From Ichthyophonus hoferi (Eukaryota; Opisthokonta; Ichthyosporea; Ichthyophonida; Ichthyophonidae): a DNA stretch of 30,449 nucleotides. The stretch lies in NCBI GenBank assembly GCA_002751075.1, contig NAOQ01000240.1:9443-39891 (forward strand), written 5' to 3'. Of the stretch, positions 1 through 9,925 are shown in pieces. The stretch's first letter is position 1, and each line of letters opens with the position of its first letter. The position numbers and the translations under genes are program-made. The notes below the pieces were generated by a model. That model did no database searches. It saw only the letters and a program-made list of their open reading frames with translations, and was not told the origin of the DNA.

Positions 1-234
1 ATAAAGTAAAAAAAAAAAAAAAAAACAATAATAATAATAATAACAGTAATAATATATTTGATATCTACCACTGGGATGGGTCTTATAATTGTTATAATTA
101 TTATATCTCTGTAGTAATGGATAGCATTAATCCAAATAGCATACATGCCCATACACACATACACACAATATGCCTTAGGATAGACATATTGTAACACTGC
201 AATATTGTAAATATAAGGGAATAGTCTTCTGTAC

Positions 235-988
235 CTGCAATTCTTCATTGGAAGATATTTTCTTTTCCACTATCTCCATCATAGTAAAATAGTGGAAATC
301 ATGTATGATATCACAGTATTTATCTCGCTCTACCTTGGTCTATAGGGGGAAAAGAAATCTTGTTTACTATTATACTATTATACTATTATAGAATTATACT
401 ATCCTATATATATACACACGCATACATATATCCATCCATACATACATATATACATACCAACAAATATATATATATATATATATAGCGCGCTTAAAATTAT
501 ATAAAATATACAAACAGGTAAATATCTTATATATAGTAGAGTGAACCTAAATAATGTAAGATATGTTCACTTAAAGAAAAAGTAAAGTAAATAGAAATGG
601 GAGAACGACATAGGGGAAAGACATATGGACGTGGTAGTATATATGTAATAGGCATGTGTTTAAACATATGTTTAAATACTATTGAATGTCTGTGTAAATG
701 TGTTTGGGTGTAATTTTGTATATCAGAACACTAAGATATATATACTATGTTCTGTATTAATGAATGTTGATGGACGAATAAGGCTTTCATGTCAATCAGT
801 AGCATAACTATTATGTTCAAGATCCATACACATTATAGATCCATACACAGTATACATACCTTTAATCGATATACATTTGGAATGAAAGAAGACAAACGCT
901 GTATATCTGTAATAATAGCCGTGCCACGACCTGTTAATGCCAGTAGATCTTGACCACAGGGGTTATCTTGGGCAAGAAAGTCAGGCAT
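235..988 (-). CDS. WASHC5: WASH complex subunit 5 (strumpellin) homologue, N-terminal exons, partial
   Basis: Two exons on the minus strand, 988-860 (43 codons, from ATG) and 339-235 (35 codons), separated by an intron at 859-340 and followed by a GT donor at 234, so the gene runs off the left edge. The reading is MPDFLAQDNPCGQ, then RLSSFIPNVYRLK, then DKYCDIIHDFHYF. It follows, from memory, the start of human strumpellin (MLDFLAENNLCGQ, LLRLSEFIPAVFRLK, QKYGDIIFDFSYF) residue for residue with few gaps. Both junctions are phase 0 with a clean donor (AAG|GTATGT) and acceptor (CTATAG). Strumpellin is a ~1,160-residue helical scaffold of the endosomal WASH complex, which drives Arp2/3 actin assembly during retromer-dependent sorting; only the first ~78 residues are present. 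I chose the ATG at 988 because it matches the family's start. The exon is open further upstream, to an acceptor at 1058. Confidence 0.87.
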
Positions 989-1082
989 GCTCACGTTTAG
1001 CCTACCACCAAAGTGGATATAATAGCTAGGAGAGCTGTTCTTGGCTGTGGTTGCTAACTATAGGAAGCTACAATAAAATGTA

Positions 1083-1335
1083 ATAGAATAGACGTAGTTA
1101 ATTGCTAGTATAAACACGACTTCTGACAACGAGACCAGAGGTAACCATAGGTATTATATACAAATGTTATATAGGTTGATGCATATCCTGCTGATGTGTA
1201 TTGTATATTTTATCTATCTATATACATACAGCAATAATTAAATATAATATAATAGATGCTGGTTAATTACTAGTATATGTACAACCCCTGACAACGAGAA
1301 GAGAGGTATGTATAAGTATTATATAGATAATATAG
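1083..1335. repeat. degenerate tandem duplication, ~75-bp unit
   Basis: A block starting AATAGACGTAGTTAATTGCT at about 1083 recurs at about 1248 as AATAGATGCTGGTTAATTAC. Both copies continue into a shared CTGACAACGAGA core and end in AAGTATTATATA-like sequence. It lies in the interval between WASHC5 and its candidate upstream exons. No coding signal is seen in it. Confidence 0.6.
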
Positions 1336-1656
1336 ATAAATACAAGTTACTATCCATATATAATTCTATAATAATAACAATAACAATAATAGTATGAGCC
1401 AAATAAAATATCAACTAATCTTAGATCCTTCTGCAAATTAATTTTAAATATCGTCATAGATGGAAATAAATTATATATTGCCATGGCCTTGTATTTGGAT
1501 TGTTCAGTTCAAAACGTATTAATAGTAATAAAATCATTATAAATAACAGTAATATTTTTAAAATATATATTTATAATAACTGACTTTTATAAAAAATATG
1601 GCATTTGATATCTGTGCTTTTTAAGGTTTCGCTGCAAATTTGTAGTATTTACTTAC

Positions 1657-2274
1657 AGTTATGGCGTTTAGTGCCATTTCATTCCGATTGTACTTTTGGT
1701 TCATGAAGAGTCTAATAGCATGTTTCACGTTCTTGAAAAAGCAAAACTAGTATTTTTTAAACAATATAATCAATTTTTCTAATATTAAATAATACTTATT
1801 ATGCTAATAAATATAAGAAAATTACCATATACTAGTAAATAATCACCGAACATGGTATTTTTATCATTACTAATCAATGATTAAAAAATTTGTTCATAAT
1901 AAAAGCATCTAACCCCAATATTACATTTTAAACCTATCGCAACTATCCTTTAGCCCTAATTATGGACTAATCGTACAATCATATAACCTCCTCAAGGCTA
2001 CTGTTGATTGGCAGTTAAACGTCAGTGGATTGAAACCCCCAATGCTACATCCGTACCTTCGTAATAACATAATACTATTGCTTCATTATAATATCATACA
2101 ACAATGTAAAAACAATATCATACAAACTTGTACAGAAGATAGAATGAAATTGATCGTATTTCCGCTTTTGAAGTATTTTCTTGGGTATAACACACATACT
2201 TAATGTGGCCACAGTAAATAATATAACATATATAACCGACTTACTGGAACAGGATATACCATATTTGAAGTCAT
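1657..2274 (-). other. candidate upstream exons spliced to the WASHC5 first coding exon
   Basis: Two coding-like stretches lie upstream of WASHC5 on the same strand. The first ends at 2245 with a perfect GTAAGT donor and is open from an ATG at 2274 (MTSNMVYPVP). The second is 1731-1657, exactly 25 codons (NVKHAIRLFMNQKYNR and onward), bounded by a TTTTTCAAG acceptor and a GTAAGT donor. Both end in phase 0, and the WASHC5 exon can start at 1057 in phase 0 and stay open to its usual Met. They could be an N-terminal extension of strumpellin, a translated-looking 5' UTR, or exons of another gene. I do not recognise the peptide. Only splice signals and open phase support it. Confidence 0.35.
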
Positions 2275-2299
2275 CCACCTCTCATCAAACAACAAATCT

Positions 2300-2368
2300 T
2301 TAATCTCTAAGGTCCCAATTATCGATTATTTCTGAGCAATCTCTCTTTGTCTATCCATACATACATAT

Positions 2369-2416
<48 letters not shown>

Positions 2417-2461
2417 AATCCACCTACTTGATCTATGCACTACCTTTGAAATACTTCAAAC
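2300..2461. promoter_or_regulatory. probable divergent promoter with (CT)n tract
   Basis: This short interval separates the candidate 5' exon of the minus-strand gene from the start codon of the plus-strand bZIP gene. It holds an uninterrupted (TC)n run at 2372-2412. CT/GA tracts between divergently transcribed genes are common promoter elements in animals. No clear TATA box is visible. The call rests on gene layout and the CT tract only. Confidence 0.4.
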
Positions 2462-5161
2462 ATGGCTACGGTAAGGTCGTTCAATATAGATGGTAATTCC
2501 ACGGCCCAGGATTTGGAAGTTGTCCCGGAAGATGTTCCTCATGAAGGTAAGGATTCGTGTGTATTATATGTTTAAGCCAACATCTTTACAGCACTTTGAT
2601 AGTATAATTGGGGTGCTATATTATATTCTATATATTTTATTGTATATGCTGTATTGTATATGGTGTATTGTATATGTTGTGTGTATGATATTATAATCTA
2701 TGAGATTATACTGTAGTGTTTTTTTAGTATATCATATTATACTATATGTTGGTACCAACATCTTTACAGCCGATTGATAGTATATCAATGGTTTGTTTTA
2801 GCATGTACCCTTACATACGGACACGAAATACAGATAGGCTAAGACAAGTTTTTATTAGTAAACAAGTTTGTGGTTACATGAATGCGTTGTACATATTGAC
2901 TTGTGTATTTTGTAGCTATATATGAGCGTTATTTCTTCCCTCCTTTTCCCTATTTCTCACCATAAATATTTCTGCTCTCCCATTGAAACCTTTCTTTCAT
3001 ATCTATCTTGGTGGTTTGCTTCAGAGTCACTACCATTTCCTGTTTGTGATAATATAACAGTATAATAGTGGAATAGTACGGTAGGGTACTGGAGTGAGTG
3101 TGATAGTATATATAATATATTTTGCTCTCTTCTTATTCTTAATATTTTTAGAAAAAGAAATGTTTAGTAAATTTGGACATTTCTTTATGCAGTTATAATC
3201 ATTTAATATTATTAATAGTTACTACTATTATTACTACTGCATATGTATGTAGTCTAACAAACATTGTCACATTGACTGAACCTGTCTGTAGTCTCTACGT
3301 ATTTCCGATATTTTATTTTCATAAACAACTACACCTTCTAGTATATAAAAGATATCATAATGTGTAATATATAAGCAATACTACCATAATAAGTAGTTTT
3401 ACCATAATATTTTTTTACAAACATTACGCGTTTATTCCATATACAGTGTCAACATCACACTGGATTGGTCATACACCAGAGGGACCTTCTGTAAGTGTAT
3501 CAATGCCTCTACCATCTATGCCTTTGGCGGCAGATCTAGCACCTACTTCAACACGACCTTTAGATCATCAAGATAACCACGTTGACAATGGTAATTTGTG
3601 TAATATAACTGTCATTTACATGTGTTACATATAGATAGAGACGTGGTAGATATATTACTACAATAACAATAATGTTGGATATACCATATTATATCTTAAC
3701 CTACTCTATTCTATCCTACTATATCCCATCCTATTTTATTTTATTCTACTGTATCATATCATATTGCCTGGCTTTATATTGACTCTATCTGGTATATTTC
3801 CAGTGATGCATGAAGATGAGAAGCGAGATAAAAAGGAGGTGGTTGACAACGCTACTAGTGACGCCACTCCTGCAAAATCAAAATACCAGGCTGCAAATGC
3901 AAGCATTTATATGGCTTTCTTTCCATTTATATGCATATATATATATGGTTATTACTTGTTCGATTCTTCTTTTGTTTCATTTGTAATATTCTTCTATTAG
4001 TATAGTAATATGCACTTGATGCTGGCTGTTAATACATGTAAAGACATGTATCTCCTGACACAATTGTGTACGTACACACACATACACTCGCATACATGGA
4101 TACATACATACATACATACACCCACGTGCATCATATGTATATCTAATATATATCACAGGACACTTCAATATATATATATATATAATATAATACAACCTTA
4201 ATAGCAGTTACTAAGAATAACAATATCGTAATCAAGTACAAAAGTATATACGTTTTATTACATAAAAGCTAAGAAAAACCAACCTCTAGCTTATACCATA
4301 TTTACTTATTCACCAACATATATATATGCATGTGTGTGTAGAGGGAAAAATATATACATGTACACAAATGCATCTACTTTGCGACTCCTGTACTTTTATC
4401 AACGTACGACTAACAACAACAAGAAACCAAATATAGTGTTGTACTATCCCCACTAATTATTCTCTCACCCCTTACAGCAGCTAAAAATGCGAGGCGGAGT
4501 GCGTAATACTAAAAAACCGAGTGATTTTTCCGACCAAAAGGCCTATGAAGAATATGTACGACGGAGAAATCTTAATAATGAGCAGTGCCGGGTACATAGA
4601 AGTCGCAAGAAAAAAGAAATAGATACACTACACCTACAAACAGCAAAACTATTCCATGATTTGCACCGATGTAGAGTAGAGTTGCAGGGGGTCAGGGGAG
4701 AGCTTGCTGCTACAAAGTCACTTCTAGCTTCGGCCAACAAGGAAATAGAAGCATATAGACATATGCATGGTCCTTTACCTCCATTGTCTAGCTATGAAAG
4801 TCAGCTGTCATCCTCTGGTGAGGTAATGGTCTCACTGGTGGGAGTGGAAGTGGGGGCTCCCGTGGGTGTAACGTCATTGTCAGGTCCAGTCAACTTACCA
4901 TCAGTACAGTCTCCTCCACAACTTCAGGCTCTGCCAGGTACCCCACCTCACCCTCACTCTGATAGTGCGCCAGCTCTGGAGCAACAACAACAACAACGGC
5001 AAACGACACAACAGCAAGAACAACATACGCCTTCACAGCTTGGTGGTCTACATGTTGGACCATCACCCTTGTCATATGATACAGCTGCTGTTGTAGTAGG
5101 CAGTACATGTACATATTCGGAAGCCACAGGATATGCAGATGAGACGTGGATGAGGAACTAA
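2462..5161 (+). CDS. bZIP transcription factor, four exons (C/EBP-PAR-like basic region)
   Basis: Exons 2462-2546, 3447-3590, 3804-~3898 and 4478-5161 join in frame (85+144+95+684 nt, 335 codons plus stop). The first two introns are GT-AG and phase 1. The third must be phase 0, because other phases hit stops; its best donor is a GC at 3899 (GCAAGC), an alternative being GT at 3839. The last exon carries the bZIP domain: the basic region RRRNLNNEQCRVHR fits N-x7-R, followed exactly nine residues later by a zipper with L, L, C, V, T at d positions and T, L, L, L, L at a positions. The RR..NN...R.SR pattern is closest to C/EBP and PAR factors. The C-terminal third is Pro/Ser/Gln-rich with a polyQ stretch, as expected of an activation domain. 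The N-terminal exons are acidic and have no known domain. It is presumably a nuclear dimeric DNA-binding factor. The start is the first in-frame ATG of exon 1, and an upstream UTR intron cannot be excluded. Confidence 0.85.
2573..2790 (+). repeat. duplicated motif in bZIP intron 1
   Basis: The phrase CCAACATCTTTACAGC followed by TTGATAGTAT occurs at about 2577 and again at about 2757. A diverged version (GCCAGCATCGTTAGAG, ACTTTGATAGGAT) appears near 24935, so it is an interspersed repeat fragment. The sequence between the two intron copies is simple TATTGTATATG-type repeat. Confidence 0.5.
2795..2930 (+). repeat. interspersed repeat R2, copy 1 (in bZIP intron 1)
   Basis: It shares with 6440-6640 and 25822-26010 the ordered blocks TACAGATAGGCTAAGACA, a T-rich stretch, AAACAAGT, and an ATTGACTTGTG-like 3' part. 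The three copies are on the same strand and well diverged. No coding capacity or terminal repeats are visible, and it is most likely a short non-autonomous element. Confidence 0.5.
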
Positions 5162-5934
5162 GGGTTTTAGATAATCTACTCTGCTCCCTCTTTCTTCTCC
5201 TCTCTTCGGTTACCTTACCCACCTTTTCTCCTATTTTATGATTAACACCTTATTGATCGATGCGTATAAAGTATTTATCTGATTGGTTAATTGCTCTCAG
5301 CGTAAACATCTATTCTAAAGTTTGATTGAATTACCAACTATTTAGCTAAATTATTAACCAGTAATAACATTAATTATTCACAATCGCATCTACCAAATTA
5401 GGTTAGGAAAAATACATTTCTGTGTGCATTAATTAAACGAATATCAGAACAATAACAAGAAAAAACATACTATCAAAATGGTTATATAGATGTTGGCTTC
5501 AACAGTATGTATACACAGTGAGCGAACGAAGCGGATAGAGGGTACACATATACATACATACTGCATTTGATCTTACTCCCTCCCCTCAGTCAATTGCATT
5601 CTTTGTTGTCTACCTTTCCATTTTCTTCTTGATTGTTTCCCCGTTAGGCCATTAATATGTTAGGGTAAAATTATCATCCCTTATGAGTAGGACTGGGAGG
5701 AAAAAGCTAAATTTTGTTTTGATTACATGTTCCTGTGAAATGTCACGGTCTCCATTATTATGACAAACCTTTTAACGATTTCTTTGGGATTACTGTGACA
5801 TGAATGTGTGTCTACTATGAGTTATTAGGTATTGGTTTCAATTGGTACTTAATTACCTAAGGATGTTAACGTGGAAGATAGCCTAATTGGGCTGAATGAA
5901 GTCAGGCCATTCCATATGGTCTGCCCTGCAAATT
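5162..5934. other. bZIP 3' flank, no gene seen
   Basis: Directly after the stop is a pyrimidine-rich stretch (5180-5235), then AT-rich sequence without a convincing open frame or canonical AATAAA. The bZIP 3' UTR must lie in its first part. Confidence 0.6.
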
Positions 5935-6375
5935 CTTAGCTTGTTACTGGCACTTGATTATAATTGACAGTGTTCTGATTTTTCTCTTATCGAGATTACA
6001 TAGAGCTGTTTGGTTACATTCGATAGTAACTACAATTATTACATATACACAGACTTGATACCTCTCACTGTTGGTTCACATTGTGTTATTACCATTATTA
6101 CACCTAGGCGTATTAAGGCAGAAACCCCTCCTCAACTAGTAGATGATTATAACTACTATAGATAACTAAGGGCATAACCAACCAACATACACGCCTTCTC
6201 TTACATAATATTCGTCTCAATTTTCTATTGAAAGTGGATCAGATCTAAGTGCTGTTTCTATTGCTAGCCCAGCAAGAGATACTTTCATGCAACACCAAAT
6301 TGAAACCACCCAACTTGTAAAACAATTACTAGCACCAGCTATGGATTGCTGTAGAAGCAATATGGTTATGGATGT
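5935..6375 (+). repeat. interspersed repeat R1, decayed copy 1
   Basis: This is homologous over ~430 bp to the minus-strand copy at 26116-26700, in the same internal order. The order is CTGGCACT near 5948, ATCGAGATTACA, CGATAGTAACTACAATTATT, GCGTATTAAGG, TTACATAATATTCGTCTCA, then GTGGATCAGATCTAAG and CCAGCAAGAGA. The segment corresponding to the 100-nt intron of the 26-kb copy is also present, so the copies arose as genomic DNA rather than from spliced RNA. The frame matching the 26-kb protein is interrupted here; this is a dead copy. Confidence 0.65.
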
Positions 6376-6439
6376 AATGGACAGATTCGTTTCCTGTGAC
6401 CTAAATGCATTTAAAGTTTAGGGAAAGCTGAATTAAAGG

Positions 6440-6640
6440 GTGCTTAAGCGTGTCTTTTTGCGTATACAGAGTACAGATAGGTTAAGATATATTTTTCTTA
6501 TTAAACAAGTCAGATTACACATGCAACAGAATAGTAGTGGTTAATAATATTAAATGATTATAACTATAAAGGAATATATAAATTAACCAAATAATCCCTT
6601 TTTCTAACATAATCTCAATTGTGTTGGCTTGTACTAGGCT
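6440..6640 (+). repeat. interspersed repeat R2, copy 2
   Basis: It has the R2 core TACAGATAGGTTAAGATA and TTATTAAACAAGTCAG, followed by an AT-rich middle and TTTTTCTAACATAATCTCAA, which parallels TTTTTTCTAACAATAAT in the 25.8-kb copy. It sits about 65 bp after the R1 copy. At 26 kb an R2 again lies beside an R1, but in the opposite relative orientation. Confidence 0.5.
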
Positions 6641-6837
6641 TTGCAGGCCCCCCGCACCCAGTAGTGTGCGAAGATACAAGTAACTAATGGAAGAAATTAA
6701 AGATAGTGGCAGTTATTTTGTATCAATGATAGAGTTACTATGGTTCTATTGATTCGTGTTAGTGAACGGCTAATTGATCTAGCAATTAATTCAAACAATT
6801 GTTAAGGAATTGAGTGTCTTTATTTTATTCTAATATT

Positions 6838-7085
6838 TCTTATGAATTCTTCTTTCATCAGTGAGGATTTTTATCAGCAATTGCTGATTAATTACAATTA
6901 GCTAATTGATTCATGGTGACTGATTCTAGTATTAATTGATTACAAGAATTGTTGGGCCTGGAATTGACCTCTTGTGATTTGTATAATAAGTGCAAGAATA
7001 AGTCATTGGTCAAGGTCATAGTTGATCAAATATGATTCCGAGCCAGACATTGATATAATTGGGTCAACGGCTAATATATCAATAT
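6838..7085 (+). repeat. interspersed repeat R3, plus-strand copy
   Basis: This matches, as reverse complement, 9640-9925. Shared blocks in order are TTTTTATCAGCA, TTAATTACAAT, TGATTCTAGTAT, TTGACCTCTTGTGATT, GATCAAATAT and CATTGATATAATT. It has no coding signal. The inverted pair frames the 7.2-9.6 kb interval. Confidence 0.6.
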
Positions 7086-7204
7086 TAGTCTAGAAAATGT
7101 TGTGCAGTATGTGTTATATAGTACATAATTTAGTAGGGTGGGTGTAATAAATGCAATTGAAGATATGTTTATATCTATGATCTGTATGTTAGTCTATGTA
7201 TATG

Positions 7205-7470
7205 CTAATAATGTTATACTATTGTTGTACTCCTATATATTCATAATATATCTACATTTTAATAGTATAATACACCATTTCATTATATATTATTATTGTA
7301 CTTCCACATAATTATAGTATACTGACAATCTAATAGTATAATCTTCATTCTATATTGTATGACTGTTGAACTCTCATATATTCGTAGCATAGTTCCAATT
7401 TAAGAATTTAAGAGTATAATACATTATTTTATGTTGTATTAATGTTTTACTCCTCCATAATTTAGCAGCG
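7205..7470 (+). repeat. degenerate minisatellite, ~75-85 bp unit, about 3.5 copies
   Basis: Successive units carry a TATTGTTGTACTCC-like start, a CATA-rich middle and an AATAGTATAATACACCAT-like end. Copies begin near 7225, 7292, 7365 and 7440. The same unit reappears at 8235-8345. Confidence 0.6.
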
Positions 7471-7534
7471 TCTGTGTCAGTTCTATTGACTTGTACACGG
7501 CTGTCGGGATCTCCAATTGTATAACTAATAGTGG

Positions 7535-7860
7535 TTATTGGTGATTGGAAGTGTAAGTGATAGCTACTTGATCCAATCTGTATTGAAGACTCAGTTGTTG
7601 TGCTAGAGGTTCTATTGAAAGCCCATATACCAACTCTCTAGGTAATTGATTGTAGTAATTATATATCTGTTCTAATTTAAAAGGGATATATGCTTTGGAA
7701 ATTGTACAATGAGATTGATCATTAAGTGGAGCTATGTCACTATAAAAATAAACAGTATTATCGCTATCTAGTATCAGTAAGCAGTTCTCTGACTTCTGAA
7801 CGAGTGAGCGATCTGGATACTGATTATCGTACACAAGAGCCAGTTAGACATGTGTATGTT
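7535..7860 (-). pseudogene. R1-related open-frame fragment
   Basis: A 99-codon open frame lies on the minus strand (7834-7535) with a bacterial-length ORF but no start context or splice structure I can defend. Its first half (Y-D-N, then ENCLLILDSDNTVYFYSD) aligns with the frame at 26530-26690 (EKCSIAFDSDNNYYIHS) and, at DNA level, with 5950-6090. The second half is not matched in the window. It is therefore a third member of R1. What R1 encodes is unknown; it could be a piece of a mobile element protein or of a duplicated host gene. Confidence 0.4.
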
Positions 7861-8234
7861 ATATATGTATATAATTAAATGTAAAGTATTTTTGTGCGTA
7901 TTTACGAGAACTTCATATTTTGCTATTGATACCACGTATGTATGAGTGGCGCCCTTTATTGGTTATTGCAGTGTACATTTACATTTTTCTCATTTCATCG
8001 TGATAATACAATACTAATATCTTCTTCCTAGAGTGACTTTTAGCTAGCTACCTCATTGGTGTAACTGTTCACATATTATGTATTAACAAATCAATTTATC
8101 AGGTTGAAAAAATATTATGCAATTAAATCATTATGCACCTAAATCATTACGCAACTAACAACCAATCTTGAACTACAATCATTGATTGTATTATCTGGAC
8201 TTCAATCGAACCTACTTATTCATCTGTGTCAGCG

Positions 8235-8345
8235 ATCTTGTAACATAATCATAGTATATCTATAATCTAATAGTATAATACATCATTTTATATTATATTA
8301 TTATTGTACTCCCACATAGTCATAGTGTAGTATACTCCAATCACA
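8235..8345 (+). repeat. second block of the 7.2-kb minisatellite
   Basis: About 1.3 copies of the same unit are present (TCTAATAGTATAATACATCA, then TATTATTGTACTCCCACATA), in the same orientation and ~770 bp downstream of the first block. Confidence 0.55.
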
Positions 8346-8346
8346 G

Positions 8347-8590
8347 AAAACTATTCATTAAATATACTTGGTAATTATATAATCAATTATAATTCTTCAC
8401 ACGATTGGCAAAAACAAATTGGAAATGTAGTAATTGGTTAAGTTGGTGTATTTTGTGCGATATAGCACATTATTATTGTACCTAATGAAACATAAAACTA
8501 TTCATATACTTAGTAATTATAAAATCAATTATAATTCTTCATGCAATTGGTCTAACTAAATTAGAAAGTTGGGAATTGGCTAATTTGGTT
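8347..8590 (+). repeat. tandem duplication, ~145-bp period
   Basis: AACTATTCAT, then TACTTGGTAATTATA, AATCAATTATAATTCTTCA and a GAATTGG-type end occur at 8349-8446 and again at 8494-8590 with moderate divergence. No coding signal. Confidence 0.6.
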
Positions 8591-9040
8591 TAATTGTAGA
8601 GATGAGTGAGGCCAGAAGCTCATAATTAAATAAATTGGTAAGTTAGAAAGGCGTAGTACAATCACACATAGAGTGGTAGGCCAGACTATGGTGATAACCA
8701 AAAACTCTATTTGAAAAGCAGAAATATCTATAGACACAATGGGGGCATGAGAAAATTGATAAATAGGGATACATGTAGCTATGTACGTAAGCGCAGTCTG
8801 GCGGAAATGGGTCCAATAAACTACAAGGATGACTATTCCAGATGCAATGGTTTACAAAGACACTAATAGATGGAATAATGAATATGATATATACGCTTAT
8901 TTACTCACCTATTTTAATATCAAATCATGTGGTAAGATTGAGACGCCAATGAATTTCTTATTGAATCACACCTATAAAATTTGTTTATATATATGATAGA
9001 CCTCAGCCATAGTCTTACAACGTGTATGACACAAGAAAAT

Positions 9041-9280
9041 TTATTGGGGTGAGCTGAATAAGGTAACCGCAGCCAAAAACATTATTTTCTTATTAAATTG
9101 TGTATTTTGGACACTATGATGAATTAAAGTATAAGGGTATGGGTACTCTCTATAGAAACACAATGTAGAGCCCAGTGCTACGTTTAGTTTGTTTCCTCCT
9201 CTATTTTCTTGTAATATGTGTCCAACCACCTTTACTTGTTTTGTAACTCTTGCCAAAGTTGTACAAGGATCAAGAGTCAC
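9041..9280 (-). CDS. open reading frame of unknown status
   Basis: An open frame of up to 79 codons on the minus strand has amino-acid composition less biased than its AT-rich surroundings (LARVTKQVKVVGHILQENRG, then a Tyr/Pro patch and a hydrophobic end). Its stop codon overlaps an AATAAA (CCCCAATAAA), so it could be a terminal exon with its own polyadenylation signal. There is no good ATG context, the upstream acceptor (AGATCTAG) is weak, and no family is recognised. It may equally be a remnant of an element in this repeat-rich stretch. Confidence 0.2.
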   Translation of the reverse strand: MTLDPCTTLARVTKQVKVVGHILQENRGGNKLNVALGSTLCFYREYPYPYTLIHHSVQNTQFNKKIMFLAAVTLFSSPQ

Positions 9281-9639
9281 AATCTAGATCTATGCGTCCT
9301 GCCAATTAAATACCCAATATGTATTTTCACATGAATTAATAGGTGCAGATCGTTCAGCACGACACCTTATTAAGTAACGAATAACGAATACAACTGCAAT
9401 ACATTTCCAGTTGATATATGGTCTACGTGAAGGGTAAACTATAAGGGCGGAGTTTGGATATTTCAGAAAGTCGCACTGCTTTCCTAATAATGATATTTAA
9501 ATATGGTTTGGAATGAAGAAGCTGTAATAAGACAGTACTCTATACGTACAGGATATTCGATTGCCATAACTCCGTAAGATAATGTAAACCAGAGATTGGC
9601 ACATATATTTAGAAAAATGAACAAACCCTATTGCACAGA

Positions 9640-9925
9640 GTGATTAAACGCAAGGATCATAATGATGTACTAATCAAATTATATCAATGCTTGAATCAAA
9701 ATTATATTTGATTAAATATATCCTTAGACAATGAATTAATCTTGCCATTATCATTTCAATCACAAGAGGTCAAATTCCGACCTACCAACCCATGTAATCA
9801 AATTGATACTAGAATCATTTAACATAAATCAAATAAGTTGATTGTAATTAAACATTAATCAATTAGAGAAGTGCTGATAAAAACCCTTGTGAAGAGGGAA
9901 ATGTTCATAAGCAATATCTGGCTAA
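9640..9925 (-). repeat. interspersed repeat R3, minus-strand copy
   Basis: The reverse complement of this interval matches 6838-7085 block for block, including TTTTTATCAGCA, TGATTCTAGTAT and TTGACCTCTTGTGATT. The two copies are inverted relative to each other, about 2.6 kb apart. Confidence 0.6.

Noticed and set aside
1400-1480. Possible minus-strand exon after a TTAATTTGCAG acceptor
   Set aside because: The acceptor is good, but the open frame quickly runs into a TATTGT repeat and no convincing donor follows.
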